This document shows positions 1-8,890 of a DNA stretch of 64,000 bases, piece after piece (the stretch's first letter is position 1; every line of letters starts with the position of its first letter). The notes under the pieces were generated by a model. That model saw nothing but the letters and a program-made list of their open reading frames with translations. It had not been told where the DNA came from and made no database searches. Position numbers and translations under genes: made by a program. Origin of the DNA: Cupriavidus sp. P-10 (GTDB lineage: Bacteria; Pseudomonadota; Gammaproteobacteria; Burkholderiales; Burkholderiaceae). The stretch lies in contig NZ_AP025171.1 in the NCBI RefSeq assembly GCF_003402535.2, forward strand, positions 2,108,001 through 2,172,000. The letters are read 5' to 3'.

Positions 1-1618
1 TGAAGCTCTCCACGGGGATGGCGTTCTGCATGTGCCCGACGCCGCGCCACCAACTGGTCAGAAAACCCGGCAGCTTCGGTTCCTGGCGGACGTACTGGAT
101 GAGCACGTTGGGAAACGCATAAGGCCCTGCGGCATCGCGGGTGGCGTCCGCGTCGATGTTGTCCTTGAAGGCCGCCGGTGCAAACCGGGCCATGATGGAC
201 GATCCGGTGACGCGGTGCTGCCAAGCGATAGGACGCCCCTGCGCATCAAGTGTCGCGCTCAGGCGGTTGTAGTGGTAGGGGCGATAGGCGCTGTGCTGCA
301 TGTCCTCCTCGCGGCTCCAGACCACCTTGACCGGCCCCTTGACCTCGCGAGCGATGCGTACCGCCTGCGTGATGAAGTCCACCTCAAGACGGCGGCCAAA
401 CCCGCCGCCCAGCAACTGGTTGTGAACCTGCACCTTTTCCTGGGGCAGTCCTACCACCTCGGCCGCCGCAGCCTGGGCGCGGGTGGGCACCTGGGTGCCT
501 GTCCAGATCTCGCAGCCGTCCGGCCCGAGGCGTACCGTGCAGTTCATCGGCTCCATGGTGGCGTGAGCGAGCAAGGGCTGCTGGTAGATGGCCTCGATGG
601 TGCGATGGCCTTTGGAGGCGGCATCCTTGCGCACGGCCGCCACATCGCCTTCCTTGCGGGCTATGGCGCCGTCCTGCTCCGATGCCTTGGCCAGTTCGTC
701 GATCATGGCTTGCGTCGAATAGCCGGCGGCTGGGCCGTCGTCCCATTCCACTTTGGCGGCCGCGAGGCCTTTGCGCGCTGCGCCCATGTGGTCCGCCACG
801 ACGGCAACCACGTCATCGAGCCGCACCACCTGCCGCACACCCCGTACCGCCATCGCTGCCTGTGTGTCCACGCTCTTGACGCGCCCGCCAAATACGGGGC
901 TGGCTGCGACGGTGGTCACGCGCAGGCCAGGCAACTTCACGTCGATGCCGAACTGTGCGCTGCCGTTGACCTTGGCAGGACCGTCAAGGCGCTTGAGTCC
1001 GCTGCCGATGATCTGGAACTGCTCGGGCTTCTTGAGGGGAATGTCGGTGGGAACCGGCAATTGCGCCGCGCGCGTGGCAAGCTCGCCGTAAGTCGCTCGG
1101 CGGCCGCTGGCTTCGTGCAGTACAACTCCATTCTTCGCCGTACAGGTGGAGGCTTCGACCTTCCAGGCCCGCGCAGCGGCATCAATCAGCATCATGCGGG
1201 CGGCGGCACCAGCACGTCGCATGGGCAGCCAGGCGGTACGTACCGAATCGGAGCCTCCCGTCACCTGCTGGCCGCCAGGAGTGGGGGCGTAGAGCTTGTC
1301 ATTGGCTGAGGCGTGCTCCAACTGGACGCGCGTGGGATCGATCTCCAACTCTTCGGCGAGGAGCATCGATAGCGCAGTATAGGTGGCTTGCCCCATTTCG
1401 ACGCGAGGCATCACCAGCGTCACGACATCACTGGAGTCAATGCGTACGAAAGCGTTGAAGGTGGCAGGCGCGGAACCACCAGGCGCCGCGAGCGTCTTCG
1501 CAACCGCCATCGGCAGGTCCACGCTCAGCAGCAAGGCGCCGCCAACGCCAGCGGCCTTGAGGAAGTTGCGCCGCGAGAAGCCCGCAGGACCGTTGACCGA
1601 ATGATCGATTTTCATCAT
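1..1618 (-). CDS. iorB: Isoquinoline 1-oxidoreductase-type molybdopterin subunit, partial
   Basis: This is the large molybdenum-cofactor subunit of a xanthine-dehydrogenase-family hydroxylase; it would hydroxylate an N-heteroaromatic or aldehyde with water as oxygen donor. The gene runs off the left edge, so only the N-terminal ~539 codons are visible. The N-terminus carries a twin-arginine motif (SRRNFLK, residues ~14-20) before a hydrophobic stretch, so Tat export to the periplasm is likely. Downstream are typical Mo-subunit stretches such as LGGGFGRR (~residue 435) and the EPMNCTVR segment. The start is the ATG at 1618, which overlaps the TGA of the preceding 2Fe-2S subunit gene (ATGATGA), the usual translational coupling of an iorAB pair. 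Because iorA is interrupted, this subunit probably lacks its electron-transfer partner unless another copy exists. The substrate cannot be told from sequence. Confidence 0.88.
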   Translation of the reverse strand, partial: MMKIDHSVNGPAGFSRRNFLKAAGVGGALLLSVDLPMAVAKTLAAPGGSAPATFNAFVRIDSSDVVTLVMPRVEMGQATYTALSMLLAEELEIDPTRVQLEHASANDKLYAPTPGGQQVTGGSDSVRTAWLPMRRAGAAARMMLIDAAARAWKVEASTCTAKNGVVLHEASGRRATYGELATRAAQLPVPTDIPLKKPEQFQIIGSGLKRLDGPAKVNGSAQFGIDVKLPGLRVTTVAASPVFGGRVKSVDTQAAMAVRGVRQVVRLDDVVAVVADHMGAARKGLAAAKVEWDDGPAAGYSTQAMIDELAKASEQDGAIARKEGDVAAVRKDAASKGHRTIEAIYQQPLLAHATMEPMNCTVRLGPDGCEIWTGTQVPTRAQAAAAEVVGLPQEKVQVHNQLLGGGFGRRLEVDFITQAVRIAREVKGPVKVVWSREEDMQHSAYRPYHYNRLSATLDAQGRPIAWQHRVTGSSIMARFAPAAFKDNIDADATRDAAGPYAFPNVLIQYVRQEPKLPGFLTSWWRGVGHMQNAIPVESF

Positions 1619-2076
1619 CTGGCTCCCTTGCTTGGCTGCTGAACGATGCGTGCCGCCTGCTTCACGGCCGCGTGGATGCGCTCATAAGTGCCACAGCGGC
1701 AGATGTTGCCGGCCATGCCGTCGCGAATCTGATCGTCCGTGGGGGAAGGCGTCTGCATCAGCAGCGCCGTGGCCGACATGATCTGGCCCGGTTGGCAGTA
1801 GCCACACTGAACCACGTCCACGTCCAGCCAGGCCTCTTGCACGGCACGGCCTGCCGCGGTGGTATGCACGGCTTCGATGGTGGTGATGGATTTGCCAGCG
1901 GCGGCCTCCACCGGCGTCACACAGGAACGGATGGCGGCACCCTCCATATGCACCGTGCAGGCGCCACACAGCGCCATGCCACAGCCGAACTTCGTTCCCG
2001 TCATGCCGAGCACGTCGCGGATGACCCACAACAGGGGCGTATCGCCGTCCACGTCAGCGGTGTGCTGCGCTCCATT
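1615..2076 (-). pseudogene. iorA: 2Fe-2S subunit of molybdo-hydroxylase, main part, cut by IS66
   Basis: This is the small iron-sulfur subunit of the iorAB-type hydroxylase. The visible part encodes the plant-type ferredoxin motif (CGMALCGACTVH) and the C-terminal second cluster motif (CGYCQPGQ, then NICRCGTY). It begins in the middle of the N-terminal beta strand: reading back from VDGDTPLL the frame continues through AQHTAD to the IS66 left end at 2077. The missing first codons lie across the element at 4663-4691, and joining the two pieces with one copy of the 8-bp duplication restores a single frame of about 160 residues. A GTG at 2052 could in principle start a shortened 145-residue protein, but no good ribosome site is seen there, so the gene is called interrupted. 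The iron-sulfur ligands themselves are intact. Confidence 0.85.
2069..2076. repeat. 8-bp target site duplication of the IS66 element, left copy
   Basis: The octamer GCTCCATT sits directly outside the left inverted repeat and is repeated at 4663-4670 directly outside the right one. An 8-bp duplication is the known signature of IS66-family insertion. Confidence 0.9.
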
Positions 2077-2161
2077 GTAAGCAGTCTTTCATTGACGCCC
2101 TACCAAGGTAATCGGTGAGTAGGGATGATGGTGTCCACCTACAACAAGGTGGACACCTACC

Positions 2162-2674
2162 ATGGAAGAGAAGACCCCTGAACTCAGAGTCATTGAGTCG
2201 CGTAAGGATGGCCGTCGCAAGTTCGACGAGCAAAGCAAGCGCGCGCTGGTCGAGGCCTGCCTGAAGCCAGGCGTATCGGTCGCCCGGATGGCGCAGACCT
2301 ACGGCGTTAATGCCAACCTGCTGCGCAAATGGATCGCGCGGTATCTGGTAGAACGAGAGCAGCAGGCTTGGGCCGAGCCTTCGCAGCACGACCACGCACC
2401 GAGTGCGGGCAGCCTTGACGAGGTTTGTATCGATGTCCCTGCCCAGCCTGCCAGCGACGCCTTGGCAAGCAAGGCTCATGCTGCGTTTGTGCCGGTCGTC
2501 GCGGCACCTGCGCCATTGGCGACATCGCCACAGCCCAAGGCAATGGCCGCTGCTTTGCATGTGCGGCTTCCCAATGGTGTCGAGTTCGATCTGGGCGAGG
2601 CACACATTGAGGAACTGGCGACGATCATTCAGATGCTGGGGAGGATGCCGTGTTCCGGTTCGACGACAGCCTGA
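2162..2674 (+). CDS. tnpA: IS66 OrfA, transposase HTH accessory protein
   Basis: This 170-residue protein is the first gene of the IS66 element. Residues ~10-60 form the IS3/IS66-type helix-turn-helix (RRKFDEQSKRALVEACL, then VSVARMAQTYGVNANLLRKW), presumed to bind the element ends. The C-terminal part is a variable linker ending in a short hydrophobic stretch. It starts with ATG shortly after the left inverted repeat and its end overlaps orfB by 25 bp, which suggests coupled translation. The length is normal for the family. Confidence 0.9.
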   Translation: MEEKTPELRVIESRKDGRRKFDEQSKRALVEACLKPGVSVARMAQTYGVNANLLRKWIARYLVEREQQAWAEPSQHDHAPSAGSLDEVCIDVPAQPASDALASKAHAAFVPVVAAPAPLATSPQPKAMAAALHVRLPNGVEFDLGEAHIEELATIIQMLGRMPCSGSTTA

Positions 2675-3000
2675 AGGTATTCCTGCATCGCGATCCTGTG
2701 GATTTCCGCGTTGGCATCAACGGCCTTTCGATCCTGGTCGAGCAGGCGATGTTGCTCAATCCGATGTCGTCGGCACTGTACGTGTTCGGCAATCGTCGAC
2801 GCGACCGGATTAAGATTCTTGGCTGGGATCGCAACGGCTTCTGGGTCCTGATGAAGCGGCTTGAGGTCGATAGGTTTACATGGCCCGATGCAACTGACAT
2901 CGTCAAGCTCACCGTCGAGCAGTTGCACTGGTTGCTGGACGGCATCGACATCGCAGTCATCAAGAAGCATCCCCAACGCATCTACGTGCGTACGAGTTGA
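2650..3000 (+). CDS. tnpB: IS66 OrfB accessory protein
   Basis: This 116-residue protein is the IS66 Orf2/TnpB accessory factor. It shows the recognisable FRVGINGLSILVEQ stretch near the N-terminus and RRRDRIKILGWDRNGFWV in the middle. Its precise biochemical role is unknown for the family, but it is required for transposition of several IS66 elements. A GTG at 2650 is the likely start, overlapping the orfA end. Its TGA overlaps the TTG at 2997 that may start orfC. Confidence 0.9.
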   Translation: MFRFDDSLKVFLHRDPVDFRVGINGLSILVEQAMLLNPMSSALYVFGNRRRDRIKILGWDRNGFWVLMKRLEVDRFTWPDATDIVKLTVEQLHWLLDGIDIAVIKKHPQRIYVRTS

Positions 3001-4610
3001 ACTCGCGCACAGGCATGTCGGTCCAAGCCGACATGCCCATCAACGTCACGATCACCGCTGAGGAACTCGAGGAGCTACTCGCAGAACGCGACGCAGCGCG
3101 CCAACTCCGCCTCGAACGTGATGTACTTCAGGGTGAGTTGCGCCTGGTAAAGGCTGAACGCGATCTGGCAGAAGAACGACTGCGTGCCTATCGGCGCGAA
3201 CTGTTCGGCGCTAAGAGCGAAGCGCGTGATGCGGGCCAGCTCGGGCTGTTCAACGAGGCTGAAGCACTCACCGCCAACGCACAGCCTGCACAGGAAGACG
3301 TGCCCGGCACGAAGGTCGCCGCTCACACCCGCAACAAGCGCGGTCGCAAGCCGCTCGATCCCAATCTGCCACGCGAAGTGGTACGTCACGACCTGCCCGA
3401 GTCCGAGCGCTTCTGTGCAAACGATGGCCACGCGCTGGTCGAGATCGGCGTCGAGATCAGCGAACAACTGGACGTGATCCCGGAACAGGTCCGTGTCATC
3501 CAGCACCAGCGCGTCAAGCGCGCCTGCCCGTGCTGCGATCTGGGCATCAAGGTCACGCCGGCCCCGCCGCGTATCATCCCCCGTGGCCTGTTTACCGAGT
3601 CGGCTCTTGCCTGGATTGCCACCGGCAAGTACCAGTTCGGCATGCCCCTGTATCGCCAGGCCGCATTACTGCGCCGCTTCGGCGGCGACATCTCGGCGAA
3701 TACCATCGCCGCCAGCATGGTGCGCGTGGGCCAGGCCGTGCAGCCGGTGATCAACCTGCTGCGCGATACGCTGCTTGAGTCTGACATCATCTACGGCGAC
3801 GAGACGACCCTCCAGGTCCTGAAGGAGCCGGGACGGCGGCCACAGACGAAGAGCTATATGTGGGCGCAAATGAACGGCTCCGGGCCGCCCGTGCGCTTGT
3901 TCAGCTACGCGTCGGGACGCGGCGCCAAACATGCCAAGGAAATCTATGCTGGCATCCGTCCAGGTGCGGCGTTGATGACCGATGGCTACGAGCTTTACAA
4001 CGGCTTGGCGATCGAGCACCAGCTCATTCACCTTGGTTGCTGGGCCCACGCGCGGCGTGCCGTGATCAAGGCAGAGGAGGCTGTGCCCAAGGCCCTGCGC
4101 ACGCCGCAATTGACGGCCACGCGCTTCGTCAAACTCATCGGCAGGTTGTTCGCCGCGGAATCGCGCTCGGCCGACTGGCCGTCAGCGCGGCGACAGCGCC
4201 TGCGTCGGCGTTACAGCGCGCGCGTGCTGACGGTCATCGAGAAGCTACTGCTCGAACAGTTGCCAAGCGTAGTGCCTGGCAGCCTGCTTGGAAAGGCGCT
4301 GCAATACCTGCATGGGCAGTGGCCCAAGCTCATTCGCTACGTCGAGAATGGGGATTGGCCGATCTCGAACAACGCTTGTGAAAACGCGATCAGACCATTC
4401 GTGGTCAGCCGCAAAAACTTCCTGTTCTCGACCTCCGTCGGCGGCGCAAAGGCCAGCGCTAACCTCTACTCGCTCATCGAGACCTGCCGGGCCAATGGCA
4501 TCGAGCCGTATCGTTATCTGACCTGGCTGTTCCAGCGCCTTCCGCTCGCACAGACCGCCGACGACTACACGGCGCTGCTGCCGTGGAACATGCCTGCTGA
4601 GCCCAACTGA
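2997..4610 (+). CDS. tnpC: IS66 transposase (OrfC, DDE type)
   Basis: This is the 537-residue IS66 transposase. Residues ~20-75 are a coiled-coil leucine-zipper segment rich in Glu and Arg. A zinc-finger-like region with CPCCD follows at about 175, then the DDE catalytic core (DIIYGDETTLQV and GAALMTDGYELYNGL hold the acidic residues), and the conserved C-terminal segment NACENAIRPFVVSRKNFLF. The start could be TTG 2997, overlapping the orfB stop, or ATG 3015 (MSVQADMP). The frame is uninterrupted and of full family length. Confidence 0.92.
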   Translation: MNSRTGMSVQADMPINVTITAEELEELLAERDAARQLRLERDVLQGELRLVKAERDLAEERLRAYRRELFGAKSEARDAGQLGLFNEAEALTANAQPAQEDVPGTKVAAHTRNKRGRKPLDPNLPREVVRHDLPESERFCANDGHALVEIGVEISEQLDVIPEQVRVIQHQRVKRACPCCDLGIKVTPAPPRIIPRGLFTESALAWIATGKYQFGMPLYRQAALLRRFGGDISANTIAASMVRVGQAVQPVINLLRDTLLESDIIYGDETTLQVLKEPGRRPQTKSYMWAQMNGSGPPVRLFSYASGRGAKHAKEIYAGIRPGAALMTDGYELYNGLAIEHQLIHLGCWAHARRAVIKAEEAVPKALRTPQLTATRFVKLIGRLFAAESRSADWPSARRQRLRRRYSARVLTVIEKLLLEQLPSVVPGSLLGKALQYLHGQWPKLIRYVENGDWPISNNACENAIRPFVVSRKNFLFSTSVGGAKASANLYSLIETCRANGIEPYRYLTWLFQRLPLAQTADDYTALLPWNMPAEPN

Positions 4611-4662
4611 ATCTTGCGTATCACGCTGCAACTCTGAGGGGCGTCGTTAGAAGACTGCTTAC

Positions 4663-4691
4663 GCTCCATTGATCGTGATGGTGTAGCTCAA
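4663..4691 (-). pseudogene. iorA: 5' end of iorA, separated from the rest by IS66
   Basis: These 29 bases hold the start of the interrupted iorA: a TTG start codon at 4691 followed by codons for SYTITINGA, the usual first beta strand of this ferredoxin-like domain. A strong Shine-Dalgarno GGAGG lies 7 bases upstream of the TTG, which decides the start. The segment includes the right copy of the 8-bp duplication (4663-4670). Joined to 2068 it reads NGAQHTADVDGDT without a break. Confidence 0.85.
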
Positions 4692-4885
4692 GATGTGTCC
4701 TCCAAATTGTGGGGTGTCTCCGGATCAACATCGAGCAACAGGCTCACCTCGTCTGTTGGATCGTGGGCAGACGTCAAAGCAAGAACGATCAACCCCTGCC
4801 GGCTGGTCGTTGCGCATTGAAGACTCGGCGCGCTAAGCTGCATCAGAAACTTCGGTTGGCTGCAATGAACCGCCCCTGAGATCAA
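4688..4885 (-). CDS. Possible small protein or gene tail upstream of iorA
   Basis: A 65-codon frame ends with TGA overlapping the TTG start of iorA, a coupling-like arrangement. The protein is not recognised; its C-terminal half (LIVLALTSAHDPTDEVSLLLDV) has reasonable hydrophobic patterning. It could equally be the non-coding leader of iorA. No clear ribosome site is seen at its start. Confidence 0.2.
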   Translation of the reverse strand: MISGAVHCSQPKFLMQLSAPSLQCATTSRQGLIVLALTSAHDPTDEVSLLLDVDPETPHNLEDTS

Positions 4886-4966
4886 GACAAATGCACCTCC
4901 GAGTTTATTTTTTTTGGTGCGCGTGAGTAACCGTCTGATACTGAATAGCGTTATTAGTTGGACTAA

Positions 4967-5698
4967 TTAATTCAGGTCTGGGGACGCAAGCGCCAGTAGC
5001 GAGAGATAAGGGTTATTCGGTGGCGTTTCGGAGAAAAGCAGCCTTGCATCTTCTAGAAGGTAGCCATGCAGGCGCCGGGATTTTCTCGGTCCGGTGACCT
5101 CGCAGCTCCAAATGTCCAGGCCGTTTGGCTGCTTGCGGTGCAGGTGCAGCCGCTCGAAGCGCTTTTGCATCCATTGCCAATCCTGTTGGCTCTCCTGCCT
5201 GGCCAGCGTGCCAACTTGCGGGTGTTCTTGTGCGTAGCGTTGGAACACGCCGGGGCTGACCAGGTAGGCCGTGTCGCTCACCGTATGCACGAGCGCCTTG
5301 GCGTCGTTGATGATGAGTCGTCGTGAGGCGATTCCCTGCTTCAGCCACGCCATGAAGTGCTCCCCGGACGGTTTTGCTGCCGACGAAACTGGTGCAGGCG
5401 CGGGTACAGGTGGCGGAAGAGACGTTGCGGCTGTCGCGGGAATGGGAGCGTCGAGAACCTGCGCCGGGATCTCCTTCGCATGCTTGTCGGCGGAAGCGCC
5501 GCCCAAGCCCACCATCGTCAGCATGTCCTCCACGACATCGGGCACGGGCTGGGCTGCAGGCGGCGAAACGGTGGCGGTGCTGTCGCCTTCCCAAGGCGGA
5601 GGTTCCTGACCTTCCTGGGCTGGTGTCGCTGCGGCCGTAGTCGGAGTGGCTGGCAAACCGGCGTTGTTTTCCGCGGAACGCCGCGTCGATCTCGACCG
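4967..5698 (-). pseudogene. MobH-type relaxase (TraI_2 family), C-terminal relic
   Basis: The frame encodes about 240 residues of the C-terminal region of the relaxase typical of PFGI-1/SXT-like integrative conjugative elements. A long Pro/Ala-rich linker is followed by the conserved domain GEHFMAWLKQGIASRRL, then LVHTVSDTAYLVSPGVFQRY and the basic RFERLHLHRKQPNGLDIW segment. The N-terminal catalytic HD-like relaxase part (normally ~400 more residues) is missing. Upstream the frame runs without a start straight into the 3' part of a dehydrogenase pseudogene near 5698, so this is a recombination scar, not a working gene. A TTG at 5656 could initiate a fragment but is unlikely to matter. It shows that this region once belonged to a conjugative island. 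Confidence 0.75.
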
Positions 5699-6601
5699 AG
5701 CATCTCCTGCGTCTCAGCAATGCCACCGATCATCGATCCCGCGATGGCGCGTCGCTTGGTAATCAGGTTCAGAACATTCTGCTGAGGGTGCGGCGATGCC
5801 GGTGCACCGACCAGCGCCATCGCGCTTGAGCAGCGTGACAAATGCGTCAAGGTCGTGCGGCGCTGCGACGGTGTTCAGGATCCAGTCGAAGCTTTTCGTA
5901 TGGACCGCCATCTCTTCGACGTTTCGTGATACCACAACCTGATCTGCGCCCAGCGCCTTGACCGCTTCGCGCTTGGACTCTGAGGTGGTGAACGCAACGA
6001 CATGCGCCCCCATCATGGGCGAGCTTGATACCCATATGGCCAAGGCCAACGATGCCAACAATTCCGATCTTCTTGCCGGGCCCTGCTTTCCAGTGTCGCA
6101 GGGGCGAGTAACGTGGTAATGCCTGCGCACAACAGGGGCGCTACTGCGGCGAGCACGGCTTCAGGATGACTGATGCGCAGCACATAGCGCTCATGAACCA
6201 CAATCTGCTGGGAATACCCGCCAAGGGTATATAGCCCGGTGCGTCTACAGTCGGAAAGTTATAAGTTCCGACCATCGCGTCGCAGTAGTTCTCGAGGCCC
6301 GCATCGCAATCTTCGCAATGCTTGCAGCTATCGACGATACAACCCACACCGACGAGATCTCCAGGACGGAAGGCGGACACATGCGCCTCTACTGCTGCCA
6401 CCTTACCTACGATTTCGTGGCCCGGGACACAAGGAAAATGTGTTCCAGCCATTCTCCACGTGCCTGATGTAAGTCGGAATGGCAGATGCCGCAGTAAGCG
6501 ATGTCGATCTCGACATCGTGCGCCCCGGGGGCGCGCCGAGTCATTTCCATCGGTTCAAGTGGTTTGTCACCTGCGTAAGCGCCATAGGCCTTCACAACCA
6601 T
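5699..6601 (-). pseudogene. Zinc-dependent alcohol dehydrogenase (YahK/AdhC-like), multiply frameshifted
   Basis: Translating from ATG 6601 in shifting frames gives a near-complete medium-chain dehydrogenase. The catalytic zinc segment CGICHSDLHQ is followed by PGHEIVGKV, the structural zinc motif (CKHCEDCDAGLENYC) and the NAD(P) fold (GIVGI-GLGHMGIKLAH). The last recognisable part is KRRAIAGSMIGGIAETQEML near the C-terminus. At least five single or double base shifts break the frame (about 6455, 6235, 6100, 6010 and 5825). The last ~35 residues are replaced by the relaxase relic at the 5698/5699 junction. The intact family reduces aldehydes or cinnamyl-type alcohols with NADP, but this copy cannot make protein. 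Confidence 0.85.
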
Positions 6602-6972
6602 AGGGTACTCCTGTTCATCGATGCCCAACGGAGGGCGAATGACCATAATTTAGAGCATTTATCACCTCTGAATTACGCATCAGACTGCGCATCCTATGCA
6701 TCAGATTGCACAATCCGATATCGGCGAAATTGGCAGAGGAGACGCATGGAGGGCTATTACGCTGAGAACAACGGCAAGGCGCCTGCGTTCTGGTGGAAGC
6801 GGAACGCCGGACACAACCATGGAATGGAAGCGCCACCATTGGAATGCTGGACGCCGGACGTCTAAGCACGAACCACGTCGACCCTGATATGACGCGCCAA
6901 TGCTTCCTTCGACCGCCTCGTATGGACGCCCTGACCGTTGCAGCAGCGCGCCCGGATCCAGGATGTGGTGTT
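6602..6972. other. 371-bp stretch without a recognised gene
   Basis: This lies between the dehydrogenase pseudogene and the Bug gene. It contains the former promoter side of the dehydrogenase (AT-rich 6640-6700, with a repeated GCATCAGA motif at 6678 and 6699). No frame shows convincing coding character, and no IS end or structured RNA was seen. Confidence 0.4.
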
Positions 6973-7971
6973 TCAAATCGCGGTAATGTTGGCGTCGCGA
7001 ATCACCTTCTCTAACTGCCTCAAGTCTTCACGAATGAATCGTCCAAATTCCCCTGCGGGCGCACCTATCGCCCGCCCGCCGACGGCTTGCAGTTTCGCAA
7101 CGACCTCTGGTTGCTTCATGATCTCGACGACCCAGGAGGAAAGCTTGTCGACGATCGGAGCTGGCGTCTTCGGCGGGGCAACCAGGCCATACCATACGGT
7201 GGAGGTGAAGCCTGGGAGCGTGGCCGCAATTGGCGGCACTCCCGGCAACAAGCGATGGCTGGATGAAGTCCCCACTCCCAGCGCCGCCACCCGCCCGCTC
7301 TTGATGTGCTCAATGGATGCACCTAACTCACCGAAGAACATGTCGACCTGCCCGGACAGCAGCCCCACGGCGGCGGCCGCAGACCCTTTGTAGGGCACGT
7401 GCACGATGTTCGTTCCAGTTCTTGTCTTGAACACTTCCATCGAGAGATGTGTGCTGGTGCCGACGCCTCCGGACCCGTAGTTCAGCTTGCCGGGATTGGC
7501 CTTTGCAAATTCAACCAGTGCACCTAGGGTTTTGAAGCTACCGGCGCGCACCAGCAGCACGTTCGCCGCCTCGGACATCAAGCCGACCGGTGTAAGGTCC
7601 AGTGGTTCATAGCCGAGCCCCTTGTACAGAAGCTTGTTGACTCCCAGCGGCCCCGGCGAACTGAACAGAAGCGTGTAGCCGTCATTCTCTGAACGAGCGA
7701 CGAACTCGGCTCCTACGCTTCCACCTGCCCCGCCCGCTCGATTGTCGACGAGCACCTGGACACGAGCCTTTTTTCGCAATTCTTCGGCGAGCATGCGTGC
7801 AAGGGCGTCGGTGTTGAACCCGGGGCCCACCGGTACCACGATTCGGATAAGGCGATTCGGATAGGGTTCCTTCGCCCGGAGGGGAGCAGTCGTCAACATG
7901 GTGGCTGCCGCCGCCATGGCGTGGAGCGCGGTTCGCCTGGACATTCCGTTGGAGTGCATTATGGGCCTCAT
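6973..7971 (-). CDS. Bug/TctC-family periplasmic solute receptor
   Basis: This is a tripartite-tricarboxylate-type extracytoplasmic binding protein of 332 residues, normal for the family, which captures small carboxylates in the periplasm. An N-terminal signal with a twin-arginine-like SRRTALHAM is followed by the family hallmark YPNRLIRIVVPVGPG. VDNRAGGAGG, DGYTLLFSSPGP, the second-domain HVPYKGSAAAAVGLLSGQVDM and the tail region LVAPPKTPAPIVDKL follow. The start may be ATG 7959 (MHSNGM), which has GATGAGG six bases upstream. No TctA/TctB membrane genes lie nearby, as is common for the expanded Bug families of Burkholderiales, and its only neighbour is the dead dehydrogenase. The ligand is unknown. 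Confidence 0.9.
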   Translation of the reverse strand: MRPIMHSNGMSRRTALHAMAAAATMLTTAPLRAKEPYPNRLIRIVVPVGPGFNTDALARMLAEELRKKARVQVLVDNRAGGAGGSVGAEFVARSENDGYTLLFSSPGPLGVNKLLYKGLGYEPLDLTPVGLMSEAANVLLVRAGSFKTLGALVEFAKANPGKLNYGSGGVGTSTHLSMEVFKTRTGTNIVHVPYKGSAAAAVGLLSGQVDMFFGELGASIEHIKSGRVAALGVGTSSSHRLLPGVPPIAATLPGFTSTVWYGLVAPPKTPAPIVDKLSSWVVEIMKQPEVVAKLQAVGGRAIGAPAGEFGRFIREDLRQLEKVIRDANITAI

Positions 7972-8890
7972 CCATCTACAATAAGATCCCGTATATTAGG
8001 ATAACTTTACGTATTACGCACTCCTTTTCCTTCGACGCGATGCACGGGCTACCGCCGGTGGTGAACAAGCGTACTGCCACAGACCGGTCGCGAACAGGGC
8101 GCGTGAAGCCCTGCGCTGTGGACGCTTTTCGAGGTTCTGCGAAATGGCCATAGCTGAATACAGGTATCATTGGGCCGCCGGGGCTCTATCAACCGTTGCA
8201 CTCGCGCTCGATTGGCGATCGCACGGAGCGCCCATCTGCGGGTTCGGCAGCACTATCGAGCCGGGGCAGAGCCAGACCGGTGCTACTTTGAGCATTCGGC
8301 ATAAATTCTGATTGAACGCGGGAGCGCGGATTGGTATCCGGCCATGAGACCGATCTCCTCGAGATGCGGCTCACTATCTCAAGTCTCTTGCGATGCTGCC
8401 TTGTCGAGTGACCAGTTAAGCATTGGCCGCTGATTCTCCAAATTTGAGTTTCGAACGGCCAATCGTTAAGAGTCAATGATTTATGTTGAAGCTGAAGAGC
8501 CATGGTAGCCGGCGCGACTTGATACCACCATCTCTTCCCACGCTAGCAGCAATAGGTCGGTTTAAACGCCGTAGGTCTCTACTGACCGGACAAGCCGATG
8601 AGCGCAAGTTGAGCGGCGGCTTCTGGAGCAGTGAAATCGCCGATTCGAAGGGCCGCCCGGGGCCGGTCAGCGACAAGCGCAGTTCTCGCGACAGGTACCT
8701 TCCGCGGCCAATTTCCGCCACTCGTCATCGCTGTCGCACGGACATTCGAGTGGCGGCTCCGCATTACAGATCCTCAAAGCTGTGCCCGTCTCCTCGCTCC
8801 ATAAAGTCGACAAGCTTCGATAGGTTATCCAACCACGCTGAGGGGATTGGAAATCGTCCGAGCGCCCAGTGTCCACCACTACTGACGAAA
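7972..8890. other. Long stretch without a confident gene
   Basis: About 900 bp with AT-rich patches (7975-8025 upstream of the Bug gene) and several short open frames of mixed strand but no recognised protein. A minus-strand segment ending at 8764 reads WALGRFPIPSAW then LSKLVDFMERG and may be a fragment of an unknown gene. Nothing else could be supported. Confidence 0.35.

Larger units (their letters stand above)
2077..4662 (+). mobile_element. Complete IS66-family insertion sequence
   Basis: The element is 2586 bp, with imperfect terminal inverted repeats that begin GTAAGCAGTCTT at both ends, and it is flanked by the 8-bp duplication GCTCCATT. It carries the three classical genes in order: orfA (HTH), orfB and the large DDE transposase orfC, all reading rightwards and overlapping slightly. 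All three frames are open, so the element looks intact and possibly active. It sits inside iorA, after codon 10, in the opposite orientation to the host gene. Confidence 0.93.

Noticed and set aside
32..1309. Plus-strand open frame of 425 codons
   Set aside because: It lies exactly antisense to iorB, whose protein has clear molybdo-hydroxylase motifs; the plus-strand product is low-complexity and matches nothing.
6141..6452. 103-residue zinc-binding protein as a gene of its own
   Set aside because: It is the middle frame of the frameshifted alcohol dehydrogenase, not an independent gene.
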